A DNA stretch of 64,000 bases. Origin: Arabidopsis thaliana. Taxonomy: Eukaryota > Streptophyta > Magnoliopsida > Brassicales > Brassicaceae. A program made the position numbers and the translations under genes. Below the pieces are notes generated by a model. That model did not search any database. It saw only the letters and a program-made list of their open reading frames with translations, and was not told the origin of the DNA. The DNA is taken from contig NC_003075.7 of assembly GCF_000001735.4 (NCBI RefSeq), positions 8,991,001-9,055,000 on the forward strand. Direction: 5' to 3'. This document shows, piece by piece, positions 21,769 to 32,774 of the stretch; the stretch's first letter is position 1, and each line of letters begins with the position of its first letter.

Positions 21769-24700
21769 ATGGGTGCCGTAGCGATCAATCGTAAACGCAG
21801 CGACGAATCCTTCAATTTCATTAATCAACAATCAACCAACCCTTTACGAAATTCACCGTATTTCCAAGCTTCCAAGAAACGAAGATTCTCATTCGCTATG
21901 TCTGAAGATTCTGGTAAGCCAGCGTCTTCAAACCCAACAATTTCGAGGATTTCAAGGTACCCTGATGCTAAAGCTCCTCTTAGACGAGAGATTCATGCTC
22001 CTAGTAGAGGAATTCTTAGATATGGAAAGGCAAAATCTAATGATTACTGCGAAAAGGACGCAAATTTCTTTGTTCGTAAGTATGATGATGCAAAGAGATC
22101 AGCTTTGGAAGCTTTGAGATTCGTTAATAAAGGTAAAGACTTTGTTGATTTGGGTGATGAGGTTGAAAAGGAGGAAGTTGTTTCTGATGATTCAAGTGTT
22201 CAAGCAATTGAAGTTATTGATTGTGATGATGATGAGGAGAAGAAGAATCTTCAGCCTTCGTTTTCTTCTGGTGTTACTGATGTTAAGAAAGGGGAGAACT
22301 TTAGAGTTGAGGATACTAGTATGATGCTGGATTCGTTGTCGTTAGATAGAGATGTCGATAATGATGCTTCGAGCCTCGAAGCTTATAGAAAGCTTATGCA
22401 AAGTGCGGAGAAGAGGAATTCAAAGTTGGAAGCTTTGGGTTTTGAGATTGTGTTGAATGAGAAGAAGTTGTCACTGCTGCGTCAGTCTCGCCCAAAGACT
22501 GTGGAAAAGCGTGTTGAGGTGATGAGATTTATACTAATCTTTCTTGAATTGGATATAATTAATGACATTGCTTTGTTTGGATTGTTTCTCTAAAATGCAT
22601 ATGATGTTATCGCCTACTGTTTGTTAGTGTAGACTGAAGATAGTACAATACTTGTTGGCTTTATTGGTTATTAAGCTGCAGTTATTACTTATGCACACAG
22701 AGTCAAAGTTCTTCTACTTATTAGAGTATATTGTAATCTTAGCGTTGAGATCGTTAGTGTGTTTCTATGTTTATTGTTGTTGTTAACACTATGTTTGTTG
22801 TGTTGTTGATATAATGAAGGTGCCTCGTGAACCTTTTATTCCTCTCACAGAAGATGAAGAGGCTGAAGTCTACCGTGCCTTTTCTGGGAGAAATAGGTAT
22901 GGTTTCTTAAGACGCTCTAGCATGTTGAGTGATTTTTTTTAGTCTAACCAAAAACCAAATGTCTCCCATTTTTCAGAAGGAAGGTCTTGGCTACTCATGA
23001 AAACTCAAACATTGATATTACTGGAGAAGTTCTGCAATGCCTTACACCATCTGCATGGCTAAACGACGAGGTACAACTTGTTCCATAATATTCTACACAA
23101 TTAAGAGCTCTTAAATCACATTTTCTTTTGCTGATTTCTTGTTCTGTTTTATAGGTTATCAATGTCTACCTTGAACTACTCAAAGAAAGAGAAACTAGAG
23201 AGCCCAAAAAGTATTTGAAGTGTCACTACTTCAATACCTTTTTCTACAAAAAGGTTTGTTTTCTTTCTGCTCAGATGATTTTTAACAAAAATTTGATCCT
23301 TTTTGCCTCATGTCAGTTCGACTGAGTAGCTGCTACTTGCTTCCATAAAAATGATAAGCAGTATGTTTAAGTGATCTTTATGATAAGATTATTGATATAT
23401 TTGGCCTTGTTTCTCCCCATGGTACTCAGTTGTCTCTGGCTTCTGTATCCCATGAATGGCAGTGAGTAACCAAGACAAGCTGTGGCCTTCTTATACGTTG
23501 ATGAATCCTCTGGCACTTAAATCTGTCTTTCTTTAATTATTTTTTTCAGCTGGTAAGCGATTCTGGTTATAATTTTAAAGCTGTCAGGAGATGGACTACG
23601 CAGAGAAAGTTGGGATATGCTCTTATTGACTGTGACATGGTAATTTTGTCGAAGAACCTGAATTTGAAGATTCTCTTGTTAATATTACGCATGTAGTCCA
23701 ATTTATTTATGTTTAACTTAGTCTGTGCCCTCTGCAGATATTTGTTCCCATCCACAGGGGTGTGCATTGGACCTTGGCAGTAATTAACAACAGGGAAAGC
23801 AAGCTCTTGTATCTTGATTCACTGAATGGAGTTGATCCTATGATTCTGAATGCTCTGGTATGATTTAATTTCTAACTCTTATTCGCTTTATTTAGTCTAT
23901 TAATAACTGACATGTTGGATGCATTAAAAGATATTAGATGCTGATAAATCTTTATCATCATTTCTTGATTCTGAAATCTGTTTGGAGACATTATGGAGAT
24001 GCCAGAAGCTGTTATTGCTTTTTAAATCGGACACTACTGTGAAAGTGTTCTAACCATATATACTAGTCGTTATAGCTAATGCCAGATCTGATATTCTGCT
24101 TCAGGCAAAATACATGGGTGATGAAGCAAATGAAAAAAGTGGAAAAAAGATTGATGCTAATTCGTGGGACATGGAATTTGTGGAAGACCTTCCCCAACAA
24201 AAGAATGGGTATGTAACTATGCTTGAACTTGCTATGATCCATGATCATGTGAAAGGAACTATCTTGTTAAAGAGATAACCTCTGTAGAATCAGATACTTG
24301 TCTTCTGATGTGGGAATATGGGTTTTTAAGACAAAGGATAGATCTGGTTTGAGATTGATTAGGAGAAATTCACCTGATATAAATTTTGATAATGGAATCA
24401 ACAAGGGTATAACTTAACTGTTCTTATGCTCTTTAGCACTCTGGTTAAGCTCTCTGCTAACTCTATATTGTTTCTTTGTTGCAATCTTTTATATTCTCAG
24501 GTATGACTGTGGAATGTTTATGCTTAAGTACATCGATTTTTTCAGCAGAGGCCTGGGGCTATGTTTCAGCCAGGTAAGCTATCAGAATCCAAATCTCTGA
24601 ATGCCTCAAGAAACTGTAGTTGAGAATAAAAACTGGTTGTCTTGAAACAATATGGAATTAGTATATCCCCCTAGCAGTTTATGTAACTTGTAGGATTTAG

Positions 24701-24797
24701 GCATTTAGCGTAATAACATTGTATTACTTTGCAGGAACACATGCCATACTTCCGACTCAGAACAGCTAAAGAGATTCTGAGGCTACGAGCTGATTGA
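21769..24797 (+). CDS. ESD4: SUMO-specific cysteine protease ESD4 (ULP1 type)
   Basis: Nine exons (21769-22518, 22820-22896, 22977-23070, 23155-23253, 23550-23639, 23738-23857, 24105-24208, 24501-24573, 24735-24797) give exactly 489 residues, the known size of EARLY IN SHORT DAYS 4 (At4g15880). The first exon encodes a charged, non-catalytic N-terminus. The C48 protease domain follows: CLTPSAWLNDEVINVYLELL, the catalytic His in VPIHRGVHWTLAVIN, Asp in LYLDSLNG, and Cys in YDCGMFMLKY; the oxyanion Gln is in FVEDLPQQKNG. ESD4 matures SUMO precursors and removes SUMO from targets at the nuclear periphery, repressing flowering; that is known for the family member. All catalytic residues are present, so the gene looks functional. 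Confidence 0.96.
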
Positions 24798-25450
24798 AGT
24801 TGCTTGTGCTAATGTTTTTTCGGCTATTAGGAATACTATTTTTGGTTGCCATTGTTGATTTGTTCAAACTTTAAATCCCACTCCTTTTAGGCAGTGAAGC
24901 ACTCGGCTTTAAAAGCAGAGGTAAAAACTGAGTCAAGCCCAGAGCTCTTAGCTCGTTCCGTTATTGTATTTTTTTCCTTCTTCTTGTTTTAAAATGTAGA
25001 TGAAGCGTTTTGGATCTCTATGTTGGTTAGTCTAGCTGAAGATATATGAGATGTTGAAAACCTTATTTATTTCTCTCCGGTCTTGACCAGTGCGAACGCA
25101 ATTTAAAGTTTCCATCTAGTATCGGTTCGATATATTTTCCTCTGTTCAATAGCCAAAATTCCATGAATAATCTCTTGAAAGCAAATGTTTTCGATATACA
25201 AATGTTCTGCACAATTTCCCCAATACATACACGAATATGTTACAAATATACAACAAACTGCTGTTTGTGAGTACAAATGTTGACAAGGACACAGAAAAAA
25301 CAAAATCCCAAATGTAACATTGACATATTAAAACCCACTCCCAAAAACAAAAACAAATTCCCCAATTCATAAAACACGAGAGGAAGGAAGACTTGTGTGT
25401 ATCTCCTAACAAAAACTGACTGGAAGGCAAACTAACTTCCACTGCCTTTC
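24798..25450. other. Tail-to-tail spacer, ESD4 and kinesin-13 tail gene
   Basis: Holds both 3' UTRs. No coding frame with family similarity on either strand. Confidence 0.45.
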
Positions 25451-26002
25451 CTAGCGCGGAACTCTCTTCCGGCTAAGTATCTCCTGTTCTTTCAGACGGT
25501 GTTGGAACCGAGCAAGACGGGCTTGAAGACTTACAAGACCAGCTGCTTTACGGGACAACACAAAGCTCAGCTGTGTAACATAGTTGTCAATCATGCTCCC
25601 TGGCCGATCCACCTTCGCTAGTAATTTCATTTCCTACAAAAAAAAACATGAAATAATGTTAAAACAATCACAAGACATATGAGCCATAACCTCGTGAACT
25701 ATTTCCATTGTATCCTCGATCTCTTTTCTGTGTGCTGTAATTAAGGTCTCTTCTTCCTGCCAGAGTTTAAACAAAATAATTACCATATTACAGGTTTTCT
25801 AAGGTTATTCGTGAGCGATATTCATAAAATTCCCTCACGCTCATAGCATAATTTAGAAGTATAGAAGGGTCAAATGGCTCTTTACCTCAAGCAATGCATC
25901 AATGTTTTCATCAAGAGAAGGCTCCGTTGTTTCATACTGCCTTGAAGATGTATCGCTTGTGTTCTGACTGCTAGCCATATTTTGTTGTCTAGAATTTGTC
26001 AT
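25451..26002 (-). CDS. Kinesin-13 C-terminal tail-only protein
   Basis: Three exons (26002-25886, 25756-25691, 25633-25451) with clean GT-AG borders join in phase to about 121 residues. The chain is nearly the C-terminus of plant kinesin-13A: YETTEPSLDENIDALLEEEE, then TLITAHRKEIEDTMEIVHEE, then MKLLAKVDRPGSMIDNYVTQ and LSFVLSRKAASLVSLQARLA, ending SRKRVPR. No motor domain lies upstream: within about 450 bases the divergent CAP-D3 gene starts. So this is a tail-only gene with coiled-coil dimerisation potential. In plants the kinesin-13A tail mediates targeting to Golgi-associated vesicles and cortical sites (ROP/MIDD1 pathway); whether this protein competes for that is inference. The position matches At4g15885, and kinesin-13A on chromosome 3 (At3g16630) is its probable duplicate. 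Start chosen as the ATG at 26002 (MTNSRQQNMASS); the frame is open further upstream without ATG. Confidence 0.82.
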
Positions 26003-26452
26003 GGCAGGGACATCAGTCTTGAGAATAAGATGAGTGAATCCTTTGACTAGTGGAGCCGCCAAAAGAAGATTTTAAAATGTTAAGCATAAATCATATTCCT
26101 TAAATGTTAAGTGAATCCTTTGACTAGTATAGTATAGTGTCTGGTTTTTCATTAGACTTTCTGAGATGAGAGGTATTTCTATTAAAACTTAAGTTGAAGG
26201 TTTTAAAATGAATCAGCCAAAACTGCAGGGTTTGTTTCATTAAAATCCCAAAATTGTTTCGTATACATCATATTACCCACTGAGGACTCTGCTCTTTGTG
26301 GAAATGCTAAATTAGCCCCAAACCTTTTTCTAAGTCCCACTTTGAATTCTAATAAGAACGAACAGATCGCGGGAAATCCAAAATGATTTGAAACCTTTTC
26401 ACCTGAATTTCTGTGAAATCCAAAATTCTCTCTCTATCAGTAGAGAATCGCC
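26003..26452. promoter_or_regulatory. Divergent promoter, kinesin tail gene and CAP-D3
   Basis: About 450 bases between divergent ATGs. It contains an E2F site at 26369-26376 and a short direct duplication: GTGAATCCTTTGACTAGT at about 26034 and again at about 26112. No separate gene is seen. Confidence 0.5.
26369..26376 (-). promoter_or_regulatory. E2F binding site
   Basis: GCGGGAAA here is the reverse complement of TTTCCCGC, a full match to the plant E2F consensus TTTSSCGC. It lies about 77 bases upstream of the CAP-D3 start codon, the usual distance for S-phase genes. Function is inferred. Confidence 0.65.
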
Positions 26453-29400
26453 ATGGATGAAGAGCTTCTGCTCACTAGAATCCTTGCAGGAATCGAAGGA
26501 GGAGACGATGAATCTGACTATCATGAACTCGTCACGGATCTCAAATCTCTACTTGATACAGACGATGATGAAATTCTCAATCGATTCTACGGTAGTCTCT
26601 CCTCAATGGCTTCTTCGTTTCTCCGCTGTATCTCCGCCGCCATGGATTCTCCGGTTGAATCAGGCCGTCTTGCTATTTTAGCCTCCGACGCTTATCTCAG
26701 TCTGCTTCTTTCCACGAATTGCCCCGTTTTCACTTTCTTCTCTCCGATTGCGTTTCTTTCTCTACTTGGCTCAATTCGCCGCTACCTCAAACGCCGTGAT
26801 GATTCCGCCGGTCAAGGGAGTAATTCGCAGCGAGAGAAAGGGAATAAGAAGAAGAGAGGACGTGGTAAGAGGAATTTAGGGTATGAAGATGGGGAAGAGA
26901 CTGAAGAAGGTGGATTTGATGCGAAATTGATGTTTATAGTGTTAGAGAAGCTTGGCTCGGTTCTGAGTTTTGTTCATTTAGATAGATTTCCTGATAGTTT
27001 GAAATCTTTGGTACAAACTGTGAGTGAGATTCCTTTATTGGCGTTGGAGCACTCTGGAGTTTTGAATTATGATCGATTGATGGAAATGTGTGGGAAGATT
27101 CTGGGAGGAGTGTTGAATTCTGACCATGGAGATATGGCACTCACTGCTGCTGAGATTTCAAAGTCTTTGACACCGTTGCTTCTTATGGGGAAACATCAAG
27201 CGAGAAGTTTTGCGTTGGGATTTGTGTCAAGGAAATTGATGAGTTTGGCTAAAGATAACCCTGAATTGAAAAAAGTTGTGTCTAATTTGCCTAAGTTTCT
27301 GGTTCATAAGGCACCTGAGAAGGCCGAGCCGCGTGGATTTGCAGTGGAGGCGGTACTGGAGATTGTAAAGGCAATGGAGGTTGAGGGCCAATCAGAGTTT
27401 GTTGATTTTGTAATGAAGATGTGTCAAGGGAAGTCTAATTTTAGAGTATTAGCTGTTGATATTATACCTCTGTTGATAAGCTCATTAGGAAACCCTCTAG
27501 GAGATATTAGTTCAGAGAATGGGTTGAAAGATTCGTGGGGCTTGGGTTGTATTGATGCTTTAGTTCAGCGGTGTTCAGACACGAGCGCTTTGATTAGAGC
27601 TCGAGCTTTGTCCAACTTGGCTCAAGTTGTGGAGTTCTTGTCTGGTGATGAAAGGAGTAGGTCGATCCTGAAACAAGCCCTTGGGTTTAACGGTGAGACT
27701 TCAGAGGGAAAAGGTGCAGTAACTGACCTTTTGAAGAAAAGATGTGTGGATGAGAAGGCGGCTGTAAGGAGAGCAGCTCTTCTTCTGGTGACAAAATTGA
27801 CATCGCTTATGGGTGGTTGCTTTGATGGTAGTATCCTAAAGACAATGGGTACATCTTGTTCTGATCCGCTAATAAGTATAAGAAAGGCTGCAGTTTCAGC
27901 TATTTCCGAGGTATGTTTTCTGTAACTCAGTTTCTTCTTTCTCATTTACCCGATGGTAATATGTGTAGAGTTAGTATAATTTATACGGGTTTGCTTTGAC
28001 CTTAATTAGCTCAAAGTTAAAGAGACCAAATGTGCAAGCCAAAAATGTTTTTAGATGAATGAATGGGAAATTACATAGCAACTGCTTCCGTCGGTTTCAT
28101 ACTAAAATCAGATAATCTTTATACTTTAACTTATCCCTGAATATAGGTCAGGCACTCAGGCTAATGACTTGTTATCATATTTCTCTGATGATGCAAGTTC
28201 ATTGTCTTCTGTTCACTGTAGGCATTCAGAATATGTACAGATGAAATTGTGACCACTGAATGGTTACATTCTGTTCCTCGGATGATCATGGACAATGAAA
28301 CTAGCATCCAAGAAGAATGCGAGAATGTCTTTCATGAATTAGTTCTGGAGAGAATATTACGAGCTGGAAATGTGCTTTCTCCAGACAGTGCTTCTCTCCC
28401 TAACAACCGGAACACTACTTCAAAAGATCTAGACAGAGACATTGAAGCCTTGTTTCCAGAAGGAGTTTTGGTTCTCTTAAGGGAGCTTTGCAACAGTGAG
28501 GTTTCTCCTTGGGTTACGAAAATATGTGGAAGTTTGGGAAAGAAGAAGCGACTAAAACCAAGAGTTGCCCTTGCGCTTCAGTGTATCATAAAGGAATCTG
28601 AATCACTGTGGTTGAGTCGTTCAATGCCAATAAATAGATGGACAGCTCCTGCTGGTGCTTGGTTCCTTCTATCAGAGGTTTCAGTTTATCTTTCAAAGTC
28701 TGTCGAATGGGAATTTCTTCACCATCATTGGCAGTTGCTTGACAAGAATGACGTACAAGGTTTGTCAGAATTCTGTTTATCCATCTATAAACATCTCAAT
28801 CAACTGATTCATGTCTTTACTTGTTCCTACTGGTAGTGTGATTTTCTGGTTTTAGTCCTAACTTCTACCCTAATTAAACCAATTTTCATGAATGTATGTA
28901 TGATAATTTGGCTATTTCTGAAGGGCTAGATGAACAAGGTGATGAACAGGGGGTCGAGTGTAATTCTTCTACATGGGCTGGCGATCGAGTTTGTCTTTTG
29001 CAAACAATCTCCAATGTTTCCCTTCAGCTGCCAGCAGAGCCTGCTGCAGATCTGGCTGACAATTTGCTGAAGAAAATCGAAAATTTTAACCTGCATTCTG
29101 CTGAGGTAATGATAAATATTTAACCTGATATCTTCTATATAAAATCAAGCTCATGTTTTGAAAGTACAGAAAGTTACTGGTTTTTGTCTAGAAGGATGTA
29201 TTCTTTCAGATTTTGATATTTTTTTGGTACTTTTCTGTAACCTGAAACTTGAACGCTTGAATTGAGCAGATCATTATTCACTGGTTTGAAAATGGTTGCT
29301 TCGTATATGGTTCATCTATCTTCATGAACTTAGTCAATGCCATTGAATGACAGGTCGATGCACATGTCAAAGCATTAAAAACTTTGTGCAAAAAGAAGGC

Positions 29401-31745
29401 AAGCACCTCTGAGGAGGCCGATATGCTTGTCAAGAAGTGGGTAGAACAAGTTTCATTGAAAGCATCTAAGGTCACTGAGAAGTACATCGAGGGGGTTTCC
29501 AGTCATAATCATTCTTTTGTTACACCAGCAACACTCGGAAGTAGAAGAAGCAAGAGACTGGATACTGTGTCCAAGAAATTATCAAAAGCAGTCACAGCAG
29601 TATACACCATTGGATCTTGTGTCATTATATATCCTTCAGCTGACACGACCAAAATTGTTCCGTTCTTACATACTGTCATCACTTCAGGAAATTCAGACTC
29701 AAAGCTGAAAAACAAACTGCCGCAAGCTAATGTTTGCTTGAAGCAAAAAGCTCCTCTTCTCTATAGTCAGTCTTGGTTAACCATGGCGAAGATGTGTTTG
29801 GCTGACGGGAAGCTTGCTAAAAGATATCTCCCTCTCTTTGCACAGGTCTGTCTGCATTTGCTGATTCATGTGTCCATTTTATCATTTTGATTATTTCTGG
29901 AAAGGAAACTTTTCGTTCCAGGAACTTGATTCATTGGATGGTAGTCTCCTTTGTCTCTTCAATTTTTTTTAACCTATGTGAACCCGTTGATGCCTTACTC
30001 TTGCAGGAACTTGAAAAGAGTGATTGTGCAGCCTTGCGTAACAATCTTGTAGTAGCGATGACAGACTTTTGTGTTCACTATACAGCCATGATTGAGTGGT
30101 ATTTCATTCACAGAACATTAATTTTTCAAATGTTAAACATGATTGCGACATTCTAATGGTTTGTTTACCTGGATAGTTACATACCGAAGATTACTAAACG
30201 TCTTCGGGATCCTTGTGAAGTTGTTAGAAGGCAAACCTTCATACTTCTCTCAAGGTTACTACAGGTATTGCTATTCTCCACAGATTCTTTATCTTCTGTT
30301 TTTAAAAAGTATTGAATTGACAATGAATAAGCAGGCTTGTTTTCTTGATTCAGAGAGACTACGTGAAATGGAGAGGAGTTCTCTTCCTTCGATTCCTTCT
30401 ATCGCTAGTGGATGAATCTGAAAAGATACGTCGACTTGCAGACTTTTTATTTGGAAGCATCCTTAAAGGTATGAGAACTCACGTGAGCAACCATGAAATG
30501 CATTCTTTCATTCCCATGTTATTGAAAATTCTTACAGAGAGACATGATCTCTAGGATTTTTGATTATTGTTACGCCCCATGTTGCTTATAGTAAAGGCGC
30601 CACTTCTAGCTTACAACAGTTTCGTGGAAGCTATTTATGTCTTAAACGACTGCCATGCCCACACTGGCCATAGTAATCCAGATTCTAAACAATCAAGAAC
30701 AAAGGATCAAGTTTTTTCTATCAGGTACTTGTGTTAAAGTTATATAGTCTATGCTCATACGCAAACTTGACATTTTGGTGTGAATGATCTTAGTGATTAT
30801 CTTTGTTTCATTTGTTCTGTAGAGGGAATGATGAAAGGGCTAGGTCTAAAAGAATGCAGATCTACGTTACTTTGCTTAAACAAATGGCCCCAGAACACCT
30901 TTTGGCCACATTCGCCAAGTTATGTGCAGAGATCCTCGCAGCTGCTTCTGATGGAATGCTCAACATAGAAGATGTCACTGGTCAATCAGTTCTACAGGTA
31001 ACTTCCAAAATGGCTACAGAGCCTTTTTTCTTCTTGTGATTGCCGATTTTTAACTCGTTTTGTCTCGGTGTAGGATGCGTTTCAGATCTTGGCGTGCAAA
31101 GAGATCCGTTTATCAGTTTCCAGAGGAGCATCGTCGGAGACAGCAGATATAGAGGAAGAAGGTGGAGATGCAGCAACTGCAAAAGGAAGGGCCATAACGC
31201 ACGCTGTTAGAAAAGGTTTGATTCAGAACACGATTCCAATCTTCATTGAGCTCAAGAGGCTATTGGAGAGCAAGAACAGTCCTCTCACAGGTTCGCTCAT
31301 GGACTGCCTCCGTGTCCTCCTCAAAGACTACAAGAACGAGATCGAAGAAATGCTTGTCGCTGACAAACAGCTTCAGAAAGAGCTTGTTTACGATATGCAG
31401 AAGCACGAGGCTGCAAAGGCAAGGTCCATGGCTAACCAAGGGGTTGCCTGCGGGACAAGTCATAGAAACGGTGAACCTGAAGCATCAGCAGCAAGCGAGG
31501 AGAATGTTAGAGATTCGGGATTGGAATCAAGAGTGGTTTCTGCGGCTGCTGATGTGGTGGCGGCTAAGGCAGCTAGGTCGGTGTTGAGAGAAGTGAACGG
31601 TGGAGCTGCAACGCCGCCTCTGAGCGCAATGAGTGTTCCGAAGCTAAGGTCGAGCCGTGGAGTTAGCCAGAGTGGTCGACCATCAGCTGATGTGTTGGAG
31701 TCTCTGAGAAGAAGACCAACTTTCATGTCTGATGATGAGAGTTAG
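26453..31745 (+). CDS. CAP-D3: Condensin II subunit CAP-D3
   Basis: Ten exons (26453-27910, 28222-28759, 28924-29105, 29354-29845, 30007-30098, 30177-30264, 30354-30468, 30592-30724, 30823-30997, 31074-31745) join in phase to 1314 residues, matching At4g15890. The protein is a HEAT-repeat solenoid: for example SDTSALIRARALSNLAQVVE and CVDEKAAVRRAALLLVTKL, with the conserved condensin (Cnd1-type) block VVRRQTFILLSRLLQRDYVK plus WRGVLFLRFLLSLVD. The C-terminus is basic and Ser/Arg-rich with SLRRRPTFMSDDES. CAP-D3 is a non-SMC subunit of condensin II, which compacts chromosomes and in plants keeps centromeres dispersed with CAP-H2. Start: first ATG of a long exon in a good context (CGCCATGGA). 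An E2F site precedes it. Confidence 0.94.
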
Positions 31746-32774
31746 AACTTAAAAATGAGACTGTAGAAAATAGCTTTTGCTGTAAATGCATGACTTCGAT
31801 TTTTCTTTTTGGGAGATTAGATCGAGACTCTATTAAAGTCTAAATCGTATTTATAAACCGCATAAGACACTAAAACCTGGTGTGTGTGTGTGTGTGCGCG
31901 CATTTGTTTGCTTGCTCATGTTTGTCCTTGTGTGATAAATCCATCCCTGCCCTCAAATTGATTTATGTGTTGTATGTGTTGATTTTAGTGATAACATCTC
32001 AAAGTGATTAAATATTTTCAAAAATGCTATTTGATGTCTATAACGGCTTTAAAACTTTTGCAAGTTCATTAGAGCTATCTCTAGCACATATATGGCGCTT
32101 AGAGATGTTACGAATATGTAAGACTGATTACATATCTCTTTGGCTTAATAAATATAAGTATTTGTGTTGAACTCTTTATCTTCTTCTTGAAGATGTCTTA
32201 TGGGAAACATGTTAAATGGATAGTAAATGAGAGATTCGAAAATATAGTGTGAGCTTCCTTCTTTGGTTTATGCATTCTCCATGTGGGGGGCAAGGTTTTT
32301 GAAGATTTATACTTTTGTGGCAAATCTCTTGTTTGAATACTCCATGGGAGTCTCTCATCAAAACTATGCTGCAAAATATTTGAAAATTTATAAATCTATT
32401 GTCTTTGAGAAAGTGTTACAAAATTTATGACCTCAATAATATTGCATGAAAACTTTCATACATCATTTGGTATATGTATGTTTAAGAAAAGGTAAAACCG
32501 TAATTATAAAGAGAAAGAAAATACAATATCTTAATACATATCAATCTAATTACTCATTAACCATATTAAGAAAATATGTGTCTTTATTTTTTCCTTTTAA
32601 CATAAAGCTTAAAAAGAAGATTTGTAGCCAGAAAAATTAATTGTGTTCATTTCCCTTTTAAAAGAATTTTTCGGCGCAACAAAATCGTGAAATTGATATA
32701 AATAAACTCGAGATTATTAATATAACCCTTTTTCACTTCACTTCTCTTTCTCTCTAAACCCTAAAAGAAGAACG
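31746..32774. other. Intergenic region, CAP-D3 to PRL1
   Basis: AT-rich, with a (GT)n microsatellite at 31880-31899 in the CAP-D3 3' region and a pyrimidine-rich plus AAACCCTAAA (telo-box) sequence at 32756-32765 just before the PRL1 start codon. No coding seen. Confidence 0.45.
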
